From Bacteroidales bacterium (GTDB lineage: Bacteria; Bacteroidota; Bacteroidia; Bacteroidales; Dysgonomonadaceae), in the NCBI GenBank assembly GCA_012728155.1, contig JAAYFR010000310.1, positions 1-16,570 of the forward strand: a stretch of DNA of 16,570 bases, written 5' to 3'. Under the pieces are notes generated by a model, which was not told where the DNA came from, made no database searches, and was given only the letters and a program-made list of their open reading frames with translations. How positions within the stretch are numbered: the stretch's first letter is position 1; each line of letters starts with the position of its first letter. The position numbers and the translations under genes were made by a program. Below, piece after piece: positions 7,750 through 14,523 of this stretch.

Positions 7750-7896
7750 CTCGCTTGAGATTTTCCGAGGCGCATCCTGAATTATGGCTTAACACGATGA
7801 TTGATGGAGGTCTCTCTTATACAGATTAGATATGTATGGAGAAAAAAAGTCTGTGTCCAAGAGAAAGAAATGAACCTTGACTTAAAATAAGATTAA

Positions 7897-7929
7897 GTTG
7901 TGATGTTTGTATAAACTTCACTATTTTTG
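7897..7929 (+). promoter_or_regulatory. Promoter of the Gfo/Idh/MocA oxidoreductase gene
   Basis: GTTG (7897-7900) and TATTTTTG (7922-7929, exact TAnnTTTG) are separated by 21 nt, 44 nt before the ATG at 7974. The core TTCACTATTTTTGTT recurs exactly upstream of frr. Between this promoter and the metG promoter (about 7750-7896) I see no gene. Confidence 0.6.
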
Positions 7930-7973
7930 TTTTTATCTTTAAAGTCTTCAATTTTTATATACAATACTTTATC

Positions 7974-9347
7974 ATGGACAGACGAATATTTTTAAAGAAA
8001 TCTGCTATTTCAGCAACCGGTTTAAGCCTGATGCCGTTGATGGGAAAATCTTATTCTTCCGTTTTCGGCCACTCCGCTCCCGGTAATAAGATCAAGATAG
8101 GCCTGATTGGATGTCGCAATCAGGGATGGAGCAACCTGAAAACTTTTCTTCAATATCCGGAGGCGGAGTGTATCTCCCTGTGTGACGTAGATGATGAGTG
8201 GCTCTACCAGCGCGCTTCCGATTTGGAAAAGATGACTGGTAAAAAGCCGCCTCAACTGGTGAAAGACTGGCGCAGGGTAATCGATAACAAAGATGTGGAT
8301 ATGGTGATTATCGGTACTCCCGACCATTGGCATGCCCTTCAGTTGATTGCCGCCTGTGAGGCCGGTAAGGATGTGTATGTGGAAAAACCGCTGGCCAATA
8401 CCATTGAGGAGTGCGACCTGATGGTGAAAGCCACCCGGAAATATAACCGTATCGTGCAGGTGGGGCAGTGGCAGCGTAGCGATCCACACTGGGATGAAGC
8501 GGCAGCCTATGTGCAAAGCGGAAAATTAGGAACTGTGAGAACCGTTAAGGTATGGGCTTATCAGACCAGTAAGTGGACATTGCCGGTACTCCCCGATTCG
8601 GCACCGCCGGCGGGTGTGGACTATGATATGTGGTTGGGGCCGGCACCGAAGCGTAATTATAACGACAATCGATTCCACTACAATTTCCGTTTCTTTTGGG
8701 ATTATGCCGGCGGTTTGATGGCCGACTGGGGCGTACATCTGCTCGACTATGCAATGAAGGGGATGAATGTGGGATTGCCTTCGTATGTTTATGGTGCCGG
8801 AGGAAAGTATGGCTATCCCGATGATGCCATGGAGACGCCCGACACATTGATGGTGACCTATAAATACCCCGGTTTCAATATTATATGGGATCATGCCTGT
8901 GGAATAGGTGCCGGCTTGTTTGGCCTTCGTGAAGGAGTGGCTTTTTTCGGTGAGAACGGCACGCTGATTCTCACCCGCCAGGGTTGGGAAGTACTGCCTG
9001 AACAGGCTGTCAACAGCCGCAATTTTCCCTATTGTTATCCTTGTGATAGCGAGAAGAAGCCCAATACGCCCCGGATGGATGCTGTGGAGAAAAAGAGAGG
9101 TGGGGGCAAGGGACTTTACTTGCATGCCGGCAATATGCTCGACTGTATGCGGTCGCGTACATTGCCCAATGCCGATATTGCCATTGGTGCCGAAGTGGCC
9201 AAGCTGAGCCATTTGGGCAATATCTCCTGTCGTGTAGGATCTGCGCTGGAGTGGGACGACAAAGCGGGGAAGTTTATTGCGAATGCAACAGCAAACAGGT
9301 TGGTCAAAGCCAATTACCGTGCCCCCTGGAAATTGCCGAAAGTATAA
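7974..9347 (+). CDS. Gfo/Idh/MocA family oxidoreductase with Tat-like signal
   Basis: This 457-residue protein is an NAD(P)-dependent oxidoreductase of the Gfo/Idh/MocA family, which acts on sugars and sugar derivatives. The N-terminus MDRRIFLKKSAIS followed by a hydrophobic stretch resembles a twin-arginine signal, so export with bound cofactor is likely. The Rossmann fold starts at IKIGLIGCRNQG (40-51). GTPDHWH at 114-120 and the family signature VYVEKPL at 134-140 follow, with Lys138 expected in catalysis. The C-terminal domain carries MADWGVHLLDYA (249-260), whose His is usual in the Bacteroidota subgroup. The specific substrate cannot be read from the sequence; some relatives (GH109) are NAD-dependent glycosidases, so glycan hydrolysis is an alternative. 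It stands alone between divergent metG and a convergent FMN reductase, with its own promoter and no adjacent polysaccharide-use genes. Confidence 0.9.
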   Translation: MDRRIFLKKSAISATGLSLMPLMGKSYSSVFGHSAPGNKIKIGLIGCRNQGWSNLKTFLQYPEAECISLCDVDDEWLYQRASDLEKMTGKKPPQLVKDWRRVIDNKDVDMVIIGTPDHWHALQLIAACEAGKDVYVEKPLANTIEECDLMVKATRKYNRIVQVGQWQRSDPHWDEAAAYVQSGKLGTVRTVKVWAYQTSKWTLPVLPDSAPPAGVDYDMWLGPAPKRNYNDNRFHYNFRFFWDYAGGLMADWGVHLLDYAMKGMNVGLPSYVYGAGGKYGYPDDAMETPDTLMVTYKYPGFNIIWDHACGIGAGLFGLREGVAFFGENGTLILTRQGWEVLPEQAVNSRNFPYCYPCDSEKKPNTPRMDAVEKKRGGGKGLYLHAGNMLDCMRSRTLPNADIAIGAEVAKLSHLGNISCRVGSALEWDDKAGKFIANATANRLVKANYRAPWKLPKV

Positions 9348-9382
9348 AAAAACGCTCCGGAAGCATAATTACTTTCGGAGCG
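9346..9382 (-). terminator. Intrinsic terminator between convergent genes
   Basis: CGCTCCGGAAG (9353-9363) pairs with CTTTCGGAGCG (9372-9382) in an 11-bp stem (one G-U pair) with an 8-nt loop. On the minus strand the stem is followed directly by seven U (A7 at 9346-9352), a classic terminator for the FMN reductase gene. In the plus direction only an A/T-rich tail follows, so termination of the oxidoreductase gene may be weaker. Confidence 0.8.
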
Positions 9383-9409
9383 GAAATTTATAATGAATTT
9401 TTAAATTGT

Positions 9410-9958
9410 TTAGAATTTGTCTACCCATTGGGCATAGGCATCTATCCAATTCTTTAGGAACTTTTTGCTATTTTCGTTCTTCAGGTTGTTTTGCTCGTCG
9501 AACAATTCCCATGAATTTCCGATGTATGCTTCCGGTTGCTGCATTATATAGATATTCAGGAAGACCATCGGTTGGCGGAGTGCGAGATTGGCTCCTACGC
9601 CCGCCAGTGCTCCCACGGAGCTACTTGCGATTGCACCCGGTTTCCCGCCCCATTTACTTTGTCCATAGGGTCTTGACGCCACATCAAGTGCATTTTTTAT
9701 CACCCCTGAGAAGGTGCGGTTGTATTCGGGGGTGAAAAAAAGATATCCATCTGCTTCGCCAATCTTTTTGCGAAATTCAACCCATTCGGCAGGAGGATCC
9801 TGGTCAAGATCTTCGTTGTAATGCGGCAGTTGGCCTATCTCTACGATCTCCAGTTCGAGAGAGTCCGGAGCCAATCTGATCACTTCATTCGCCAACTTCC
9901 TGTTGACCGACTCTTTCCGCAGACTACCCACGAGGACAGCTATTTTCTTTTTGCTCAT
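9410..9958 (-). CDS. NAD(P)H-dependent FMN reductase family protein
   Basis: This 182-residue flavodoxin-fold enzyme belongs to the NADPH-dependent FMN reductase family (ChrR/YieF/AzoR-like), which reduces quinones, azo dyes, chromate or free flavin using NAD(P)H. The FMN phosphate loop is GSLRKESVNRKL at 11-22. The second flavin loop is TPEYNRTFSGVIKNALD at 76-92, a strong family signature. The third region, KPGAIASSSVGALAGVGAN at 106-124, closes the active site. It is soluble, with no signal peptide. Monocistronic transcription is likely: 134 nt separate it from tadA upstream and a strong terminator follows. A protective quinone reductase role is inferred from the family; the natural acceptor is not known. 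Confidence 0.9.
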   Translation of the reverse strand: MSKKKIAVLVGSLRKESVNRKLANEVIRLAPDSLELEIVEIGQLPHYNEDLDQDPPAEWVEFRKKIGEADGYLFFTPEYNRTFSGVIKNALDVASRPYGQSKWGGKPGAIASSSVGALAGVGANLALRQPMVFLNIYIMQQPEAYIGNSWELFDEQNNLKNENSKKFLKNWIDAYAQWVDKF

Positions 9959-9995
9959 AACTTTTCTATTTTTTGATTGACAGATTTATACATAA

Positions 9996-10009
9996 ATATC
10001 TCGTGATAT
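9996..10009. promoter_or_regulatory. Small dyad upstream of the FMN reductase gene
   Basis: ATATC-TCGT-GATAT is a perfect 5-bp inverted repeat with a 4-nt spacer, 38 nt before the FMN reductase start. It could be an operator, but in such A/T-rich DNA it may be chance. No TAnnTTTG box was found for this gene. Confidence 0.2.
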
Positions 10010-10092
10010 CATTAACGCTTTCTCATGCTTTTTGTTTGATAGTAAATATTGATAGGTTATCGATGATGTTGTTTTGAAAAGTGGCCGTTGCG

Positions 10093-10536
10093 CTATTTCC
10101 TGAAGCGGGCGAAAAAAAGTTGCATCAGGTCGGCGCAATCATCGGCCAAAATGCCGGAAGTAACGGTAGTCTTGGGATGGAGAAGATAGGGGGAAATCTG
10201 TGAGTAACCCAGTTTTTCATCCGGGGCGCCGTACACAATACGCGATATTTGTGCCCATCGCAACGCACAGGCACACATGGGGCAGGGCTCTACCGTCACA
10301 TAGAGGGTGCAGTCGGTCAGATATTTTCCTCCCAACATATTGGCGGCGGCGGTGATTGCCTGCATCTCGGCATGGGCTGTTACATCATTCAGTCTCTCTG
10401 TAAGATTATGTGCACGGGTAATGATGCGATCGTTCACCACTACCACCGCACCTACAGGAACCTCTCCGTCCGCAAAAGCCTTGTGCGCTTCCCGCAAAGC
10501 CTGCTGCATAAAATATTGATCGTTGAACATTGTCAT
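10093..10536 (-). CDS. tadA: tRNA adenosine(34) deaminase TadA
   Basis: TadA converts adenosine to inosine at the wobble position of tRNA-Arg(ACG), using a catalytic zinc. The 147 residues carry the deaminase signature: HAEM at 55-58 with zinc ligand His55 and proton-shuttle Glu57, then PCPMC at 84-88 with zinc ligands Cys85 and Cys88. GEVPVGAVVV (24-33) and AHNLTE (42-47) are typical substrate-pocket segments of TadA rather than of guanine or cytosine deaminases. The ending LMQLFFARFRK also fits. The start ATG (10536-10534) overlaps the TGA of the upstream small gene as ATGA, which favours this start over the second ATG two codons later and suggests translational coupling. A free nucleoside deaminase is the alternative, less likely. 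Confidence 0.93.
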   Translation of the reverse strand: MTMFNDQYFMQQALREAHKAFADGEVPVGAVVVVNDRIITRAHNLTERLNDVTAHAEMQAITAAANMLGGKYLTDCTLYVTVEPCPMCACALRWAQISRIVYGAPDEKLGYSQISPYLLHPKTTVTSGILADDCADLMQLFFARFRK

Positions 10537-10724
10537 CTCCTCATTTCATTCTCTTCAAACAGCGTAGGATAATCCTGTTCCATATTTTTGAGTACATGGT
10601 TGAGCACTGTTTCCCGTAACCACCGGGAACGGTTGGTGATCTTATATTTTTTCAGATAGAAATGAATCAGGTTGTATTCTTCATCACTGAGCATGAATAC
10701 GGCTTTTTTTGTGCGAGGCTTCAT
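10533..10724 (-). CDS. Small conserved protein of unknown function, coupled to tadA
   Basis: I do not recognise a named domain. The frame runs far upstream, but the compact region MKPRTKKAVFMLSDEEYNLI to NENEMRR-like ends has the look of a real short protein: 63 residues, basic N-terminus, an SDEEY helix start, then a KKYKITNRSRWLRETVL segment and an acidic tail. The KITNRSRWLRE part recalls the DNA-binding helix pair of ribbon-helix-helix or arm-type small regulators, but that is a guess. I chose the ATG at 10724 because AGGG lies just upstream; the ATG at 10757 would add 11 residues and has no such signal. The 5' part of the long frame overlaps the yraN promoter and is unlikely to be coding. 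The stop overlaps the tadA start by 4 nt, so the two are read from one mRNA. Confidence 0.68.
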   Translation of the reverse strand: MKPRTKKAVFMLSDEEYNLIHFYLKKYKITNRSRWLRETVLNHVLKNMEQDYPTLFEENEMRR

Positions 10725-10792
10725 CTTACCCTGTAGTTTGTATTGCTTTGTTCTCATCAAATAACCATTGAAGTTTCCATATGCGCTTCCCC

Positions 10793-10823
10793 TTTGCCAA
10801 TGCAAAAAAACAAAATATTTTCG
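10793..10823 (+). promoter_or_regulatory. Promoter of the yraN gene
   Basis: TTTG (10793-10796), a 19-nt spacer and TATTTTCG (10816-10823, 7 of 8 to TAnnTTTG counting the free positions) match the Bacteroidota promoter. It lies 70 nt before the yraN ATG at 10894 and probably starts the plus-strand housekeeping block. Confidence 0.5.
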
Positions 10824-10893
10824 ATAAAACGGGGTATTTACAGGGTAAAGTTGTATTTTTACGAGGTTTATAAGCTGTTTTGTATCAAGAGAG

Positions 10894-11256
10894 ATGGCCG
10901 AGCACAATGAATTGGGAAGAAAGGGAGAAGAAGCTGCGGTAACCTTCCTCAAAAAGAAGGGACATCGTATTGTGGAGCGGAACTGGTCTTTTTCCGGCTA
11001 TGAAATCGATATAATATCAGAAGATAAGGAGTTTATCGTATTTGTGGAGGTGAAAACGCGCACTTCATCCGTATGGGGCAATCCGGGTGATGCGGTCGAT
11101 GAACGGAGAATGCGACGGATGATTCGCTCTGCCAGCCACTATCTGAAAATAAACGGTATCGACAAGCCTGCCCGATTCGATATTGTTACGTTGGTAGGCA
11201 ATGAACGGCATTTCGAACTGGATCATGTTGAAGATGCTTTTTTACCCTTTTTGTGA
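10894..11256 (+). CDS. yraN: YraN/UPF0102 family putative endonuclease
   Basis: This 120-residue cytosolic protein belongs to the YraN (UPF0102) family, a compact PD-(D/E)XK-fold nuclease whose cellular job is not settled. Family marks are LGRKGEEAAVTFL (7-19) with Glu12, NWSFSGYEIDII (30-41) with Glu37 and Asp39, and FVEVKTR (50-56), giving the E-x-D...E-V-K active site with Glu52 and Lys54. The second half (DERRMRRMIRSASHYL; later ARFDIVTLV) is also typical. The length is that of the family. The ATG at 10894 gives the expected N-terminus. It heads a same-strand run with birA 96 nt downstream. A role in DNA repair or uptake is suggested from the fold only. Confidence 0.9.
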   Translation: MAEHNELGRKGEEAAVTFLKKKGHRIVERNWSFSGYEIDIISEDKEFIVFVEVKTRTSSVWGNPGDAVDERRMRRMIRSASHYLKINGIDKPARFDIVTLVGNERHFELDHVEDAFLPFL

Positions 11257-11263
11257 TACGAAA

Positions 11264-11296
11264 ATTGCCCAAAAAGCAACGGCAGGAATATTTTCG
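11264..11296 (+). promoter_or_regulatory. Weak candidate promoter before birA
   Basis: ATTG (11264-11267), a 21-nt spacer and TATTTTCG (11289-11296) resemble the Bacteroidota consensus with one mismatch in each box. It lies 56 nt before the birA ATG at 11353. Read-through from yraN is also possible. Confidence 0.3.
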
Positions 11297-11352
11297 TCAG
11301 CAATACGGTCAGAAGAGAGCTCGCCTGAAAATACCTGGCTATAGTGAATATT

Positions 11353-12105
11353 ATGGATCAGTTTAGTAAAGATCGTAGGATAATCCGGTTGGAGAAGACT
11401 GAATCGACCAACCTTTATTTGAGGCAATTGGCCAGGGAAGAAGAACTTGAAGAGGGTTCAATGGTTATAGCCGATTTTCAGACTGTTGGACGGGGACAAA
11501 GGGGAAATTTCTGGTTTTCATCGGAAGGAAAAAACCTTCTGTTCAGCCTGTTGATCTATCCTAAGGATCTCCCGGCCAATGCGCAATTTATTATTTCCCG
11601 CATTGTATCGCTGGCGGTTAAGAGAACACTTGACCGGTTTACGGATGATATACGCATCAAGTGGCCAAACGATATCTATTGGAAAGAGCGAAAAATTGCA
11701 GGAATACTGATAGAGAACGATATAGCGGGGAGATATATTACTAATTCGGTGATCGGAGTAGGAATTAACATCAATGAACAATCATTCCCGTCTACCCTTC
11801 CCAACCCTGTTTCCCTTCGGGAGATTACAGGTTCAATGCACGATCGGAACCATATCCTTGATATTTTTCAAGAGGAGTTTTTCCGACTTTATCGCGATTT
11901 TCAGCAAGGCGAGATAAAAACCATCGAAGATGAGTATATGCTTCATCTCTACCGGAGAAACGGTTGCTATTGGTATGAAGATAAGAATGGGCGATTTATG
12001 GCTGAAATTGAAGATCTGCTTCCTTCCGGGTATTTGGTGTTGAGAACAGCCGATAGAGGGGAAATGCGAATGTATGCGTTCAAGGAGGTTGCCTTTGTGG
12101 AGTGA
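11353..12105 (+). CDS. birA: Biotin--[acetyl-CoA-carboxylase] ligase, catalytic form without HTH
   Basis: Biotin protein ligase makes biotinyl-5'-AMP and transfers biotin to the lysine of biotin carboxyl carrier proteins. The 250 residues begin directly with the catalytic domain: the ESTN segment at 17-20, the biotinyl-AMP loop GRGQRG at 46-51, KWPNDI at 103-108 and KIAGILIE at 114-121 with the catalytic lysine region, and GVGININ at 135-141. A short SH3-like C-terminal domain follows (about 200-250). The N-terminal winged-helix of bifunctional E. coli BirA is missing, so it should not repress biotin genes itself. I chose the ATG at 11353; a GTG at 11344 would add three residues and has no better ribosome-binding signal. 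The carboxylase substrate is not in the window. Confidence 0.94.
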   Translation: MDQFSKDRRIIRLEKTESTNLYLRQLAREEELEEGSMVIADFQTVGRGQRGNFWFSSEGKNLLFSLLIYPKDLPANAQFIISRIVSLAVKRTLDRFTDDIRIKWPNDIYWKERKIAGILIENDIAGRYITNSVIGVGININEQSFPSTLPNPVSLREITGSMHDRNHILDIFQEEFFRLYRDFQQGEIKTIEDEYMLHLYRRNGCYWYEDKNGRFMAEIEDLLPSGYLVLRTADRGEMRMYAFKEVAFVE

Positions 12106-12114
12106 CTTCTTGGG

Positions 12115-12245
12115 GCTTGGAGAGTTGGAGGTTAGGGAGATGGGAGAATTTTGAAAAAAATGGATATAGTCATCATCAGTATAGTCTAAGATTGAAGCTG
12201 GAATTATCTTGACTCTTGATTTTTGGCTCTTAATTCTAAATAGAA
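12115..12245. repeat. Low-complexity spacer between birA and pyrH
   Basis: The first part (about 12115-12145) is a purine run with degenerate copies of TTGGAG: GCTTGGAGA, GTTGGAGG, TTAGGGAGA, TGGGAG. The last part (about 12208-12240) repeats a CTTGACTC/CTTGATTT/GGCTCTTAATTC theme. No promoter consensus, terminator or reading frame of note was seen, so pyrH may depend on read-through. Confidence 0.4.
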
Positions 12246-12250
12246 AAGAT

Positions 12251-12958
12251 ATGCAGTTTAAAAGAATTTTACTCAAACTCAGCGGTGAGTCGCTGATGGG
12301 TGACAAACAGTATGGGATTGATGAAAAACAACTTCAGGAATATGCTGAGCAGATACATGAGGTAGCACAGGGAGGCGTGCAGATAGGTATCGTGATTGGT
12401 GGGGGAAATATTTTTCGCGGCTTGAACGGTGCTGCCAAAGGTTTCGACCGGGTAAAAGGGGACCAGATGGGGATGTTGGCAACCGTGATCAATAGCTTGG
12501 CACTGAGTTCGGCACTTTCCGCCATTGGACAGAAAAACCGTCTCTTCACAGCACTCCGCATGGAGCCGGTAGGTGAGTTCTATTCTAAATGGAAAGCCAT
12601 TGAATCGTTGGAAAAAGGAGAGATAGCCATCATGGCTGCCGGTACTGGAAGCCCTTTCTTTACCACCGATACCGCTTCTGCGCTTCGGGGAATTGAGATC
12701 GAAGCCGACGCCATGTTCAAAGGGACAAGGGTAGACGGTGTATATACCGCTGACCCGGAAAAAGATCCTACTGCCACTAAATTCAAGACCATTTCTTTCG
12801 ATGAAGTCTATCATCGGGGGTTAAAAGTGATGGACCTGACTGCCACAACGATGTGCAAGGAGAATAATTTGCCCATTGTTGTCTTTGATATGGACTGTTA
12901 CGGTAACCTGAAAAAGGTGATCGATGGCGAAGATATCGGTACGTTGGTGCATATTTAG
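12251..12958 (+). CDS. pyrH: UMP kinase
   Basis: UMP kinase phosphorylates UMP to UDP with ATP, the step that commits pyrimidine nucleotides to RNA, DNA and sugar-nucleotide synthesis. The bacterial enzyme is a hexamer of the amino-acid-kinase fold. In the 235 residues I see the phosphate-binding KLSGES at 9-14, GGGNIFRG at 50-57, GDQMGMLAT at 70-78, and the UMP-binding GTGSPFFTTD at 131-140. The ATP-site region DGVYTADPEKDP (162-173) and the closing MDLTATTMC (194-202) follow, all family signatures. The start at ATG 12251 gives MQFKRILLKLSGES, as in relatives; the frame is open 14 codons further up but without support. frr follows after 45 nt, the classic order (tsf-)pyrH-frr, though tsf is not present here. 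Confidence 0.97.
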   Translation: MQFKRILLKLSGESLMGDKQYGIDEKQLQEYAEQIHEVAQGGVQIGIVIGGGNIFRGLNGAAKGFDRVKGDQMGMLATVINSLALSSALSAIGQKNRLFTALRMEPVGEFYSKWKAIESLEKGEIAIMAAGTGSPFFTTDTASALRGIEIEADAMFKGTRVDGVYTADPEKDPTATKFKTISFDEVYHRGLKVMDLTATTMCKENNLPIVVFDMDCYGNLKKVIDGEDIGTLVHI

Positions 12959-12977
12959 AAAAAATTCACTATTTTTG
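12943..12977 (+). promoter_or_regulatory. Candidate promoter of frr
   Basis: TATTTTTG (12970-12977) is an exact TAnnTTTG box 26 nt before the frr start. The best -33 match is GTTG at 12943-12946, with a slightly long 23-nt spacer. It sits in the pyrH-frr gap and could give frr-rsgA-cls extra transcription. Confidence 0.4.
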
Positions 12978-13003
12978 TTCACGATCAACAAAAAAAGATA
13001 CTT

Positions 13004-13561
13004 ATGGAAATAACGACAATTAAAAAAGAGGCTGAAGAGAAGATGCTGATGACGCTCGAATTTCTGGATGAGACATTTTCACGCATTCGTGCCGGCCGTG
13101 CCAATGTCCATATTCTGGACGGCGTACGGGTGGATTATTATGGCAGTGTTGTTCCCTTATCGAATGTGGCGACAGTGACCACTCCCGATGCAAAGACCAT
13201 TATGGTGCAGCCTTGGGAAAAATCGATGATGAGAATAGTGGAGAAAGCTATTCAAGACTCCGACGTGGGTATCACACCCGAAAATAATGGTGAGGTAATC
13301 CGTCTGGGCATACCGCCGCTTACGGAAGAACGCCGCAAGCAATTGGTGAAACAGACCAAACAGGAGGCTGAAGAGGCAAAGATCAGTATCCGCAATGCGC
13401 GACGGGAAGGAATCGATGAGGTGAAAAAGGCGGTCAAAGAGGGTATGGCAGAAGATATGGGAAAAGATGGCGAGAATGAGCTGCAGAAGCTCCACGACAA
13501 GTATATCAAGAAAGTGGATGAGATGTTCGCCGAAAAGGAGAAGGAGATACTTACCGTTTAA
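13004..13561 (+). CDS. frr: Ribosome recycling factor
   Basis: RRF works with EF-G to split the post-termination ribosome into subunits; it is essential in bacteria. The 185 residues match the family length exactly. The three-helix-bundle domain I begins with the helix around EEKMLMTLEFLDETFSRIRAGRA (11-33), where RAGRA is a hallmark. Domain II (about 31-104) holds VDYYGSVVPLSNVATV (43-58), with the Y-G-x-x-P-L turn, and GITPENNGEVIRLGIPPLTEERR at 89-111, of which IRLGIPPLTEERR is the strongest signature. The C-terminal long helices run from 112 to about 180. A run of A residues precedes the ATG instead of a Shine-Dalgarno. Its TAA overlaps the rsgA ATG by one base (TAATG). Confidence 0.97.
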   Translation: MEITTIKKEAEEKMLMTLEFLDETFSRIRAGRANVHILDGVRVDYYGSVVPLSNVATVTTPDAKTIMVQPWEKSMMRIVEKAIQDSDVGITPENNGEVIRLGIPPLTEERRKQLVKQTKQEAEEAKISIRNARREGIDEVKKAVKEGMAEDMGKDGENELQKLHDKYIKKVDEMFAEKEKEILTV

Positions 13562-14523
13562 TGGCAAAAGAGGGGGATGAGAGTGGCAAGATAGGATTAT
13601 TGGGACGGGTTATCAGAAATACCGGGAATTCCTATCTGGTACGTGATGATAACGGCAATGACGTGCACGCCATAGCAAAGGGAAATCTGAGACTTAAGGG
13701 AATCAGGAGTACAAGCCCTATTGTGGTGGGCGACCGTGTTTTTTTGGACCTTACCCCCGACGGAATCGCTTTTATCACTGATATAGCTGAACGGAAAAAT
13801 TATATTGTCCGTAAGGCATCCAATCTCTCCAAACAGGCGCATATATTGGCGGCCAATATAGATAGGGCATTCCTCTGTGTCACGGTAAATTATCCCGAAA
13901 CAACTACCGTATTCATCGACCGTTTCCTGATTACGGCTGAGGCCTATTCGGTGCCGGTCTCTCTTATTTTCAATAAGATTGATCTCTATGATGAAGAGGA
14001 GAGTGAATATATGAATGCATTGATTCACCTCTATTCCACCATCGGTTACCAATGCCTGAAAACTTCGATGCTGACCGGTGAAGGGAAAGAGCGACTGGGG
14101 GCGCTTGCAGAAAAAAAAATCGTTTTACTTGCAGGGCACTCGGGAGTGGGAAAATCGAGTATTGTCAACCTATTGGTAGGTGAACAGGCGCAAAAAGTGA
14201 GTGAGATATCTCTCTTTCACCATAAAGGAACGCATACCACCACCTTTTCAGAGATGATTGAATTGAAGAATGGTGGTTTCCTGATTGATACCCCGGGTAT
14301 TAAAGGTTTTGGAACCATCGATATGGGGCGTGCTGAGGTGTCGCATTATTTCCCTGAGATATTCAAGATATCGCATAACTGTAAGTATAATAACTGCTTA
14401 CACCTCAACGAACCGGGTTGTGCCGTATTGGAAGCAGTGAGCAGTCACTATATCAGTGAAAGCCGCTACCACTCTTACCTGAATATATTGGAAGATGTTG
14501 AAGAGGGAAAATACCGTTTATGA
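13561..14523 (+). CDS. rsgA: Small ribosomal subunit biogenesis GTPase RsgA
   Basis: RsgA is a circularly permuted GTPase that binds the maturing 30S subunit near the decoding centre and releases RbfA and itself on GTP hydrolysis. The 320 residues show the permuted order: an OB-fold N-terminus (about 11-80), then G4 NKID at 138-141, G5 near 168-172 (KTSML), G1 GHSGVGKSS at 192-200, the switch HHKGTHTT at 220-227, and G3 DTPG at 243-246. The zinc finger follows, with Cys274, Cys279, His281 and Cys287 in HNCKYNNCLHLNEPGC. The start overlaps the frr stop by one base and the end overlaps the cls start by four, so the three are probably translated in a coupled way from one mRNA. Pairing with frr suits a joint ribosome role. 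Confidence 0.96.
   Translation: MAKEGDESGKIGLLGRVIRNTGNSYLVRDDNGNDVHAIAKGNLRLKGIRSTSPIVVGDRVFLDLTPDGIAFITDIAERKNYIVRKASNLSKQAHILAANIDRAFLCVTVNYPETTTVFIDRFLITAEAYSVPVSLIFNKIDLYDEEESEYMNALIHLYSTIGYQCLKTSMLTGEGKERLGALAEKKIVLLAGHSGVGKSSIVNLLVGEQAQKVSEISLFHHKGTHTTTFSEMIELKNGGFLIDTPGIKGFGTIDMGRAEVSHYFPEIFKISHNCKYNNCLHLNEPGCAVLEAVSSHYISESRYHSYLNILEDVEEGKYRL

Noticed and set aside
7683..7775. N-terminal extension of metG
   Set aside because: The 31 residues do not resemble MetG, and a promoter lies inside the stretch.
8526..9212. 228-codon frame on the minus strand
   Set aside because: Antisense to the Gfo/Idh/MocA gene, with His- and Ile-rich composition typical of shadow frames and no family motif.
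11242..11427. 61-codon minus-strand frame in the yraN-birA gap
   Set aside because: It overlaps the ends of both genes, and no motif or ribosome-binding signal is visible.
12209..12250. N-terminal extension of pyrH
   Set aside because: MTLDFWLLIL is not found in UMP kinases; the ATG at 12251 gives the usual start.
12269..12814. 181-codon minus-strand frame
   Set aside because: Antisense to pyrH, which is fully supported by motifs along its whole length.
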